DNA of 50,515 bases. Source: Hydrogenophaga sp. (GTDB lineage Bacteria; Pseudomonadota; Gammaproteobacteria; Burkholderiales; Burkholderiaceae_C). Where the stretch lies: positions 19,247 through 69,761 of the forward strand of contig DYIC01000004.1 of the NCBI GenBank assembly GCA_020723845.1, read 5' to 3'. The notes beneath the pieces are model-generated. The model saw only the letters and a list, made by a program, of their open reading frames with translations. It did no database searches and was not told the DNA's origin. The translations under genes and the position numbers were made by a program. Of the stretch, positions 25,408 through 32,871 are shown piece after piece. Position 1 is the first letter of the stretch. Each line of letters begins with the position of its first letter.

Positions 25408-28388
25408 GGAGCACCGGGGGTGTCCGTTTCTGAGTGACCGAGCACCCAGTCGACATGTGCGAGCTCGTCGTCATCGGGAGGCAGGGTGTTGAGGTAATCG
25501 CTCAGACGCGGGTCACTGATGAAGTCGGCACCGGAGGATGATGCCAGGATGCGCTCGGCGGAGACGGGGCGGGAGATGGCGTAGCCTTGGACGTAATCGA
25601 CCCCGATCTCGGCCAGCGTCTCGACGGTCTCGAAGTCCTCGGCCCACTCGGCGATGGTTTTCATGCCCAGGCTCTGCGCGAGGCTGACGATCGCTTCCAC
25701 GATGGCGACGTTGGCCGGGTGGCGGTTCATGTTGACGATGAAGCTGCCATCGATCTTGAGGATGTCGGCGGGCAGATCCTTGAGGTAGGAGAACGACGTG
25801 TAGCCGGCGCCGAAATCGTCGAGCGCGACCCGGGCGCCGTGGCTGCGTACCCGATCGATGAAGCGCCGGGTATTGCCCATGTCGTGCAGTGCGACACTCT
25901 CGGTGATCTCCAGGCACAGCCGGCGCACGACGTGCCGATACTGGTCGAGCATGTCGTACATGTCGGCGATGAAGCGCTCGTCGTTGAGCGAAGCGCCACT
26001 GAGGTTGAGACAGACAAACTGGTTTTGCGGCAGCGCGGCATCGTGCTGGGCCAGCCAGCGCAGGGTGGACTGCACCACCCAGCGGTCGATAGCGCTCATG
26101 CGGCCGGCGGCTTCGCCCGCGCGGATGAGCCGCTCCGTCGGCACGCGGCTACCATGCTCGTCGTGCATGCGCAGCAATACCTCGAAGTTGTGCGACTGGT
26201 GCGGATGGCGCAGCGCTACGATGGGCTGCATCTCGAGGAACAAGCCCTCGATCTCCTGCCCCGCCGCCAGTCGCTCGACGAGTTGCATTTCGGCCTCGTG
26301 GTCGCGGAAGGCGCGCGATCCGTGCTCGTAGACCACCAGCCCCGTGGTGTGCAGCCGCTTGGCCTCGCGGCAGGCGCGGTCCGCGGTGGCCACCACGTCT
26401 TTGGCCGAAACGCCGGGCGCGACCTCGATCAACCCGATGGAGCCACGCACCTGAAACGCGCGGTCGCCGACCAGGTACGGCTGTGCCGTCAGCCGCGACA
26501 GCACGTCGCGGCAAATGGCCTCGGCGCGGTGCAGCGGGGTGTCGAGCATGACCAGCAAAAACTCGTCGCCGCCCACGCGCCCCAGGTACATGTGCGGCGA
26601 CAGCGGCGTTAGGGCCCGCTCGCACACCTGCTGCAGCACCGCGTCACCGGCGACGTGGCCGTACAGGTCGTTGATGAGCTTGAAGCGGTCCAAATCCAGA
26701 TACGCCACTGCCAGCGGCTTGCCGCGCCGCAGCCGCTGCAGGCCACGGCCGAGACAGGCCTCGATGCCGCGCCGGTTGAGCACCTTGGTCAGCGGGTCGT
26801 GGTCGGCCAGAAACTGCAGGTGCTCGTAGGCGCGCACCTTGTCGGTGATGTCTTGCAGCGTGCCCTCGATCTTGTCGCCGGCGCGCGCAGCCCGCACCTG
26901 AAAGCGCCGCCCCACGCCGTCCTCCTGGACGAGAGCAGTCTCGAACTCCACGGTCTGCGCCGGCGTGTCCGGGGCGGCGAGCTGTGCCCAATCGTAGGGC
27001 CGAAACCAGCGCTCCCAGTGGTCGCTACCGGCTTCCACCACCTGGCCCACGATGCCGTTGAGGGCCGGGTTGGCACTCAGGAAACGGCCCTGGTGGTCGA
27101 GGGTGAACAGACCGATGGGCAGAAAGTCGAAGGTGTGCTGGAGCTCGGCCTGCAGCGCCAGCCGCTGCAAGTGCTCCTGCCGAAATTGCTCGGCGATGGC
27201 CAACGAGGCCAGCAGGCTCGACGCCAGCGCCGCCGTGACGCTGTTGACTGCACCGATCAGGCCCTTGAGCCCGAGCGCGGCGGCCACCACCTCGTACAGA
27301 CTGGCGGCCAGGGCGATGCCCATGGCGCTGGCGTACCACATGGCCACGGGCGAGCGGGTGCGCACCAGAATCACGCCCAGCGCGTAGCCCAGCACGCACA
27401 CGCCCAAGGCGGTCGCGCTCCAGATGATGGGCAAAAAATACCGGTACGGCAGCACCAGCGCGGCGATGAGCACGGGCACGCATGCCACCACGACTGCCTG
27501 CACCCAGCGCAGGGTTCGCGTGCGCTCCAGGTCGGCCTCGAACAGAAAGCGAAACAGCACCACCGTGGCCGTCGAATACAGCGCGAGCGTGGCTTGGCGC
27601 AGGGGAGTCAGCCAATCCGGGGGCACGAGTTGGCCCAGCCATTGGTAGTCCCACCCGCCGGAGAGGGCGGCCATGCGTTGGTTGATGACCAGCCAGGCGG
27701 CGAAGATGAGGTAGTTGCGGTCGCGGTTGAGGATACCGACGACCAGCGTGAACAGTGCCAGCAACAGCAAGCCGCCGTCGAGCCAGCCGGCATCGCGGTG
27801 GAATTCATGTTCGAGGCGGTCGATTTCGGCCACGGAGCGTGTGACGGCAGTGAAGCGCGCGGGCCCGGTGAAGCGCACCTCGCACAGCACGCGCGCGGGC
27901 AGTGGCTGTGTCGCCAGCACGAAACCGGCCCGCGACAGGCGAAGCACACCCGACTCGGCTGGCGAGGCGCGACGGTCGATGCGGCCCAACGGCGCCAAGC
28001 CGTCGGCGTTCCAGCACTGCAGCCCCGTCGCATGGCGCGAGGGGAAGTCCAGCGCGCGTCCATCGGCACGATCCGCGTCGGACAATGTCAGCAGAACCCA
28101 CAGGGGCTGTTCGGACAGGCGGGTGTCCCAGCTCGTGCGCTCGGGCTGGGAGGGCAGCGCCGCCAACACCTGTTCTGGCGTCCGCGGGGTGTCGACCGTC
28201 ATGGCCCGAAAGGGCAGCAAGCGGCCTTCTCCCGCGGGGTATTCGCTGGGCCACGACAGTACCGCCCACACCGTCAACAGCGCCACCAAGGCGGGAACTG
28301 CATACGCGGTCAACGCCTGCAGGCCCAGCTCGATGCGAGAGGTAACGCTGCGGGTATCGATCGCGGGCGAAGGGTGGCCAATGGTCAT
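25377..28388 (-). CDS. Membrane-bound GGDEF/EAL protein with 7-helix sensor and PAS domain
   Basis: A 1003-residue cyclic-di-GMP turnover protein. Order: one membrane helix (about 30-46), a periplasmic region to about 200, seven membrane helices (about 203-400) of the 7TMR-DISM kind, a PAS-like domain (420-515), GGDEF (525-695) and EAL (705-960). The cyclase motif GRVGGDEF is intact at 603-610. The RxxD inhibitory site is absent, since the expected Arg and Asp are replaced by Ser and Met. The phosphodiesterase motif reads EVL (736-738), but Asn795, ExTE at 827-830, Asp857-Asp858, Lys878 and Gln934 are kept, so both activities are possible. It is convergent with the FeeM-like gene. Confidence 0.93.
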   Translation of the reverse strand: MTIGHPSPAIDTRSVTSRIELGLQALTAYAVPALVALLTVWAVLSWPSEYPAGEGRLLPFRAMTVDTPRTPEQVLAALPSQPERTSWDTRLSEQPLWVLLTLSDADRADGRALDFPSRHATGLQCWNADGLAPLGRIDRRASPAESGVLRLSRAGFVLATQPLPARVLCEVRFTGPARFTAVTRSVAEIDRLEHEFHRDAGWLDGGLLLLALFTLVVGILNRDRNYLIFAAWLVINQRMAALSGGWDYQWLGQLVPPDWLTPLRQATLALYSTATVVLFRFLFEADLERTRTLRWVQAVVVACVPVLIAALVLPYRYFLPIIWSATALGVCVLGYALGVILVRTRSPVAMWYASAMGIALAASLYEVVAAALGLKGLIGAVNSVTAALASSLLASLAIAEQFRQEHLQRLALQAELQHTFDFLPIGLFTLDHQGRFLSANPALNGIVGQVVEAGSDHWERWFRPYDWAQLAAPDTPAQTVEFETALVQEDGVGRRFQVRAARAGDKIEGTLQDITDKVRAYEHLQFLADHDPLTKVLNRRGIEACLGRGLQRLRRGKPLAVAYLDLDRFKLINDLYGHVAGDAVLQQVCERALTPLSPHMYLGRVGGDEFLLVMLDTPLHRAEAICRDVLSRLTAQPYLVGDRAFQVRGSIGLIEVAPGVSAKDVVATADRACREAKRLHTTGLVVYEHGSRAFRDHEAEMQLVERLAAGQEIEGLFLEMQPIVALRHPHQSHNFEVLLRMHDEHGSRVPTERLIRAGEAAGRMSAIDRWVVQSTLRWLAQHDAALPQNQFVCLNLSGASLNDERFIADMYDMLDQYRHVVRRLCLEITESVALHDMGNTRRFIDRVRSHGARVALDDFGAGYTSFSYLKDLPADILKIDGSFIVNMNRHPANVAIVEAIVSLAQSLGMKTIAEWAEDFETVETLAEIGVDYVQGYAISRPVSAERILASSSGADFISDPRLSDYLNTLPPDDDELAHVDWVLGHSETDTPGAPQPSVRSISG

Positions 28389-28459
28389 GAAGCGTGGGGG
28401 AGGGTGGCGGCTGACGAAACTCCCTGACTTCGCGGGGCTGAGCCCTCTCTCGAGTGGTA

Positions 28460-28475
28460 CCCCGAATTATGGGGG
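28460..28475. repeat. Short inverted repeat upstream of dinG
   Basis: CCCC-GAATTAT-GGGG lies in the 119-base divergent space between the GGDEF/EAL gene and dinG, 32 bases before the dinG ATG. It could be an operator, but the arms are only 4 bp. Otherwise this spacer holds no recognised motif and no LexA-type box. Confidence 0.3.
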
Positions 28476-28507
28476 TGAAAGTGTTGGCTGTGTCACACTG
28501 TGGGTCT

Positions 28508-30691
28508 ATGAACAACACGGAGGATTGGGCCGCGCAGGCGCTCGCCGCGTTCGATACTGTCATCGATGCCGGCGGGCTGCGCATGCGCCCGGGCCAGCGG
28601 GCGATGGCGGAGCATGTCGCCCGCACGTTGGCGGCCGCGTCACTGGGAAAACCCGACGGCGACGCCGAGCTGCGGCGGCGGCTGGCGGTGGTGCAGGCCG
28701 GCACCGGCGTGGGCAAATCGCTCGCCTACCTGGCGCCGGCCATCGCGTTGGCACGGGCACGGCAGACGCGCGTCGTCGTCTCGACCGCCACCGTCGCCCT
28801 GCAGGAGCAGCTGGTGAACCAAGACCTGCCGGCGCTGGCGCGGCGCTTGCCGTTCGAGTTTCGCTACGCCCTGGCCAAGGGGCGCGGCCGCTACGTCTGT
28901 CGGCTCAAGCTCGAGCGCTGGCTCACCGACCCCGACGCGCCCACCGACGCCGACGACGAGGACGATCTGTTGGCTACGGGGGCGGCGGGTGTGGTCAGTG
29001 CGGACCGCTTGGCGTGGCTGCGGGCGCGCGCGCAGGATTTGGCCCTGGGGCGCTGGGACGGTGACCGGGACGAGCTGCCGGAGCCGCCCGAGCCAGCGTG
29101 GTGGAGCGCGGTCGCGGCGGACGCGGCCTCTTGCAGCGCGCGCCACTGTCCGCTCTATGGCGGCTGTGCGTATTTCGAGCAGCGCAAGGCGCTGGCTGGC
29201 GCGCAGGTCATCGTCGTCAATCACGATTTGCTGCTGTCCACGCTGGGGTCGCGCCAGTTGCCCGAGCTCGACCAGTGCCTGCTGGTGCTGGACGAGGCGC
29301 ACCACCTGCCCGCGATCGCGCTCGAGCAGTTCGCCCGTCGCGCCAATCTGTCGCGGCTGGCCTGGATCGACCGGTTGGCCAGCCAGATCCTCAAGGCTGC
29401 CACCGAGGTCGAGTTGGACGACGTGGCGCCGGTGCCAGAGGCCGCAGCGCGCCTGCGTGCGGCGCTCCAGGAGCTGGTGCGCCTGGCCGTGCAGCACTGG
29501 GGTGCCCGGTTGCAGGGGGCCGAGCCGCTGCGCGTGCGCCTGCCGCGCGGGCGTTTGCCCGAGGGGTTCGATGCGGTGCTGTCAGCGGCCGTGGCCGCGG
29601 CGGACGTCTTGCTGCAGGCCTTGAGCGCCACGGGCCAGGCGCTGCGCACGGCGCTGCGTGAACGGCCGCAAGAGGCATCCACCCTGTCGCAGCGCTACGC
29701 GCAGTTGGGCACGCTCGCGCCGCGGTTGGAAGCGGTGTATGACACCGCGCGCTGGTTGTTGCACGAGCCAGCGGCGGGCGAGGCGCCGCTGGCCAAATGG
29801 TTCACGCTCGCCGCCAGCGGCCCGGGGCGTGGGGGCGAGACGGTGCGGGTGTCGGCTCACGCGAGTCCGATCCAGTCCGCCGGGCTGCTGCGCAGCCAGC
29901 TCTGGACCCATGTGCGGGCGGCCGTGCTGACGTCGGCGACGCTGACCAGCTGCGGGCGGTTCGATTTTTTTCTGCGCGAAGTGGGGCTGGCCGACGATGC
30001 CGACGTCGAGACGCTAGAGGCGCACAGCCCGTTCGATCATGCCCGCCAGGGTGCGCTGGTGCTGGGCGGGGTGACGGTGGACCCCAAAGACGGGGCGGCC
30101 TACCAGCGCGCGGTGCAAGCCGCGTTGCTGCGCGATCTGCCGTCGGTGCGGCGTGGTGCATTGGTGTTGTTCACCTCGCGTGTGCACCTGCAGCAGGTGG
30201 CGGCCGAGCTGCCGCCCGAATGGCGCGACCGCGTGCTGGTGCAAGGGTCCTTGCCCCGAACCCGGCTGCTGGCGCAGCACCGCGAGCGGGTCGCCGCCGG
30301 TGAGCCGTCGATCCTGTTTGGCCTGCAGTCGTTTGGCGAGGGGCTGGACCTGCCGGGCGCGCTTTGCGAGGACCTGTTCATCACCAAGCTGCCCTTTGCC
30401 CCGCCCGACGACCCGGTGGGGGAGGCGCGCGCCGAGTGGCTGTGCGCGTGCGGGCGCGACCCGTTCATGGAGCTCGTCGTGCCGGCGACCGCGATCCGGC
30501 TGCTGCAGTGGATCGGGCGCGCCATCCGCACCGAAGACGACCGCGCCCGCATCGTCTGCTACGACCCGCGGTTGCTGACCACGGGCTACGGGCGCTTGAT
30601 TCTGCAGGGCCTGCCTCCTTACGCGCAACTGGATGCCCGCACGGGCGTCCGACCGGAGAGTCCGACGTGTCCCATCCCTTCGACCGTGTGA
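28508..30691 (+). CDS. dinG: ATP-dependent DNA helicase DinG
   Basis: DinG is an XPD-like 5'-3' helicase that unwinds R-loops, D-loops and forks. The 727-residue protein has Walker A AGTGVGKS (64-71), four candidate Fe-S cluster cysteines (C131 in RYVCRLK, then C209, C214, C220), the DEAH box VLDEAHHL (261-268) and C-terminal helicase motifs including LFGLQSFGEGLDLPG and a QWIGRAIRTEDDRAR motif VI. The ATG at 28508 was preferred to an upstream in-frame start that adds only unconserved residues. Its 3' end overlaps the GTG start of the hydroxypyruvate isomerase gene by 25 bases, which is odd given their unrelated roles. Confidence 0.94.
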   Translation: MNNTEDWAAQALAAFDTVIDAGGLRMRPGQRAMAEHVARTLAAASLGKPDGDAELRRRLAVVQAGTGVGKSLAYLAPAIALARARQTRVVVSTATVALQEQLVNQDLPALARRLPFEFRYALAKGRGRYVCRLKLERWLTDPDAPTDADDEDDLLATGAAGVVSADRLAWLRARAQDLALGRWDGDRDELPEPPEPAWWSAVAADAASCSARHCPLYGGCAYFEQRKALAGAQVIVVNHDLLLSTLGSRQLPELDQCLLVLDEAHHLPAIALEQFARRANLSRLAWIDRLASQILKAATEVELDDVAPVPEAAARLRAALQELVRLAVQHWGARLQGAEPLRVRLPRGRLPEGFDAVLSAAVAAADVLLQALSATGQALRTALRERPQEASTLSQRYAQLGTLAPRLEAVYDTARWLLHEPAAGEAPLAKWFTLAASGPGRGGETVRVSAHASPIQSAGLLRSQLWTHVRAAVLTSATLTSCGRFDFFLREVGLADDADVETLEAHSPFDHARQGALVLGGVTVDPKDGAAYQRAVQAALLRDLPSVRRGALVLFTSRVHLQQVAAELPPEWRDRVLVQGSLPRTRLLAQHRERVAAGEPSILFGLQSFGEGLDLPGALCEDLFITKLPFAPPDDPVGEARAEWLCACGRDPFMELVVPATAIRLLQWIGRAIRTEDDRARIVCYDPRLLTTGYGRLILQGLPPYAQLDARTGVRPESPTCPIPSTV

Positions 30692-31530
30692 GCCCCCGCG
30701 CGCGGCTGCGCCTGGCAGCCAACCTGAGCCTGCTGTATGCCGAGCGGCCGTTTCTGGAGCGCTTCCGGGCTGCGGCGGCGTGCGGCTTCACCGCCGTGGA
30801 GTGCCAGTTTCCGTACGACCACCCGCCCGCGGCGATCGCGGCCGAACTGCGGCGCCACGGGCTGCGCCTGGTGCTGCACAACCTGCCCGCCGGGGATTGG
30901 ACGGCGGGGGAGCGCGGTATCGCCTGCCACCCGGAGCGGGTGGCCGAGTTTCGCGCCGGGATCGCGCAGGCGCTGGCGTACGCGGCTGCGTTGGGGGTGC
31001 CACAGCTCAACGTGATCGCGGGTGTGCCCCCTGCCGGGGTGACGCGCGAGCAGGCCCTCGATACGCTGGTGGACAACCTGCGCGCCGCGGCGCACGCGTG
31101 CGCGCGAGCCGGCATCGGGCTGCGGTTGGAGCCGATCAACAGCCTCGACATCCCGGGCTTTTTGGTCGATACGGTCGAGGTGGCGCTGGCCGTGCTGGCG
31201 CGGGTGGCCCACCCGGGGCTGCGGCTGCAGTTCGACGCCTACCACGTGGCGCGCATGGGGCAGGATCCGCTGGCCGTGTGGCAGCGGTGCTACCCTCACG
31301 TGGGCCATGTGCAGTGGGCCGACTGTCCCGGGCGCCACGAGCCCGGCACGGGCACGGTTGACTGGGCGGCGCTGGCCGATGCCATGATTGCCAGCGGCTG
31401 GGACGGTTGGATCGGCGCGGAATACCTGCCAGCCGACGCGGCAGCTGGCGGCACCGAGGCGGGGCTGGGGTGGATCGAATGCCTGGGGCTGCGTCGCCGC
31501 GCAGCCGATTTGCAGAAAGCGGACAGATGA
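30667..31530 (+). CDS. hyi: Hydroxypyruvate isomerase
   Basis: Hyi interconverts hydroxypyruvate and tartronate semialdehyde in glyoxylate assimilation. The 287-residue TIM-barrel protein has RLAANLSLLYAERPFLERF at the N-terminus, the CGFTAVECQFPYDHP segment, HNLPAGDW, the metal Glu in RLEPINSLDIPGF and the FDAYHVARMGQDP strand, ending with GHVQWADCPGRHEPGTG and IGAEYLPA. All are characteristic of this family. The GTG start is inside the dinG 3' end; an alternative GTG lies eight codons later. It is coupled to the glycerate kinase gene by ATGA. Glyoxylate carboligase and tartronate semialdehyde reductase, the usual operon partners, are absent here. Confidence 0.92.
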   Translation: MSHPFDRVSPRARLRLAANLSLLYAERPFLERFRAAAACGFTAVECQFPYDHPPAAIAAELRRHGLRLVLHNLPAGDWTAGERGIACHPERVAEFRAGIAQALAYAAALGVPQLNVIAGVPPAGVTREQALDTLVDNLRAAAHACARAGIGLRLEPINSLDIPGFLVDTVEVALAVLARVAHPGLRLQFDAYHVARMGQDPLAVWQRCYPHVGHVQWADCPGRHEPGTGTVDWAALADAMIASGWDGWIGAEYLPADAAAGGTEAGLGWIECLGLRRRAADLQKADR

Positions 31531-32843
31531 GCAAGGATTTCGAGCGCGAGCCTCGCGCGCTGTTGACGCGGCTGTATCACGCCGCCGTACAGCGCGCACT
31601 GCCAGCCGCGCAGCTGCGGCACCATCTGCCCCCCGTGCCCCGCGGGCGCACCGTGGTGGTGGGTGCGGGCAAGGCAGCGGGTGCGATGGCGCACGCGCTC
31701 GAGGCCGCTTGGCCCGCCGAGGCGCCGCTCGCGGGCGTCGTGGTCACCCGCTACGGCCACACGCCGCCGCGCCCGGCGGGGCTGGCGCCGCGCATCGACA
31801 TTCTGGAGGCGGCGCACCCCGTACCCGACGCGGCGGGCGTGCGTGCCGCCGAGTGCATGCTGGCGGCGGTGCAGGGCTTGACGGCCGACGATCGGGTCAT
31901 CGCGCTGGTCTCGGGTGGCGGCTCGGCCTTGCTGGCGCTGCCCGCGCCCGGCTTGACGTTGGCCGACTTGCAGGCCATCACGCGCGCGCTGCTGCTCAGC
32001 GGCGCCTCCATCGGCGAGATGAACGCCGTGCGCAAACATCTCTCGCGCATCCAGGGCGGACGATTGGCGCTGGCCGCAGCGCCCGCACCGGTGTGGACGG
32101 TGGCGATCAGCGATGTACCGGGGGACGACCCCGCGACCATCGCCAGTGGCCCGACCGTGCCCGACCCCAGCACCGCCGCCGACGCGCTAGCGGTGCTGGA
32201 GCGCTACCGTATCGCGCTGCCCGAGCCGGTGCGGCAGGCGCTGCTCGATGGGCGGCTGGAAACGCCCAAGCCCGACCACCCGCGCTGGACCGATTGCACC
32301 GTGCGCCTGATGGCCACGCCGCACCAGGCGCTGCAGGCCGCGGCCGATGAGGCGCGCCGCTTGGGCCTGCGGGCCCATGTGCTGGGCGATGCGATCGAGG
32401 GCGAGTCGCGCGAGGTGGGCCGGGTGCACGCGGGGCTGGCCCGTTATGCGCGGCAAGGGCAGGGGCCGTTTCAGCCGCCGTGCGTGCTGCTGTCGGGCGG
32501 CGAGACGACGGTGACGGTGCGCCCGCCCCAGTTGGCCGTGGGCGAGCGCGCGCGCGGCGGGCGTGCGGCCGAATTCGCCCTCGGGCTGGCGCTGGGGCTG
32601 GACGGCTTGCCGGGCGTGTGGGCGCTGGCGGCCGACACCGACGGCATCGATGGCACCGAGGACAATGCGGGCGCGTTCGTTGCACCAGACACGCTGGTGC
32701 GAGCCCGGGCGCTGGGGTGGTCGGCCCAGGCGTGTCTGGACCGGCACGACAGCTATGGCTTCTTCGCGGCGCTGGGCGACCTGTTCGTCACCGGGCCGAC
32801 GCACACCAACGTCAACGATTTTCGGGCGCTGCTGCTGGTGTAG
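31527..32843 (+). CDS. ttuD: Glycerate 2-kinase (TtuD/GckA, MOFRL family)
   Basis: This enzyme phosphorylates D-glycerate to 2-phosphoglycerate, feeding glycolysis; older annotations call it hydroxypyruvate reductase. The 438-residue protein has an N-terminal DUF4147 domain with VVVGAGKAAGAMAHALE, the LVSGGGSALLALPAPGLTL loop, NAVRKHLSRIQGGRLA and SDVPGDDPATIASGPT. The C-terminal MOFRL domain has LSGGETTVTV, RGGRAAEFALGLAL and AADTDGIDGTEDNAGAF. It overlaps hyi by four bases. Together they would take glyoxylate-derived C3 units, for instance from allantoin after purine breakdown, into central metabolism. It converges with xdhB after 28 bases. Confidence 0.93.
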   Translation: MSKDFEREPRALLTRLYHAAVQRALPAAQLRHHLPPVPRGRTVVVGAGKAAGAMAHALEAAWPAEAPLAGVVVTRYGHTPPRPAGLAPRIDILEAAHPVPDAAGVRAAECMLAAVQGLTADDRVIALVSGGGSALLALPAPGLTLADLQAITRALLLSGASIGEMNAVRKHLSRIQGGRLALAAAPAPVWTVAISDVPGDDPATIASGPTVPDPSTAADALAVLERYRIALPEPVRQALLDGRLETPKPDHPRWTDCTVRLMATPHQALQAAADEARRLGLRAHVLGDAIEGESREVGRVHAGLARYARQGQGPFQPPCVLLSGGETTVTVRPPQLAVGERARGGRAAEFALGLALGLDGLPGVWALAADTDGIDGTEDNAGAFVAPDTLVRARALGWSAQACLDRHDSYGFFAALGDLFVTGPTHTNVNDFRALLLV

Positions 32844-32871
32844 TGGGCGCGTTCGGGGGGCGGCGCTGTCG

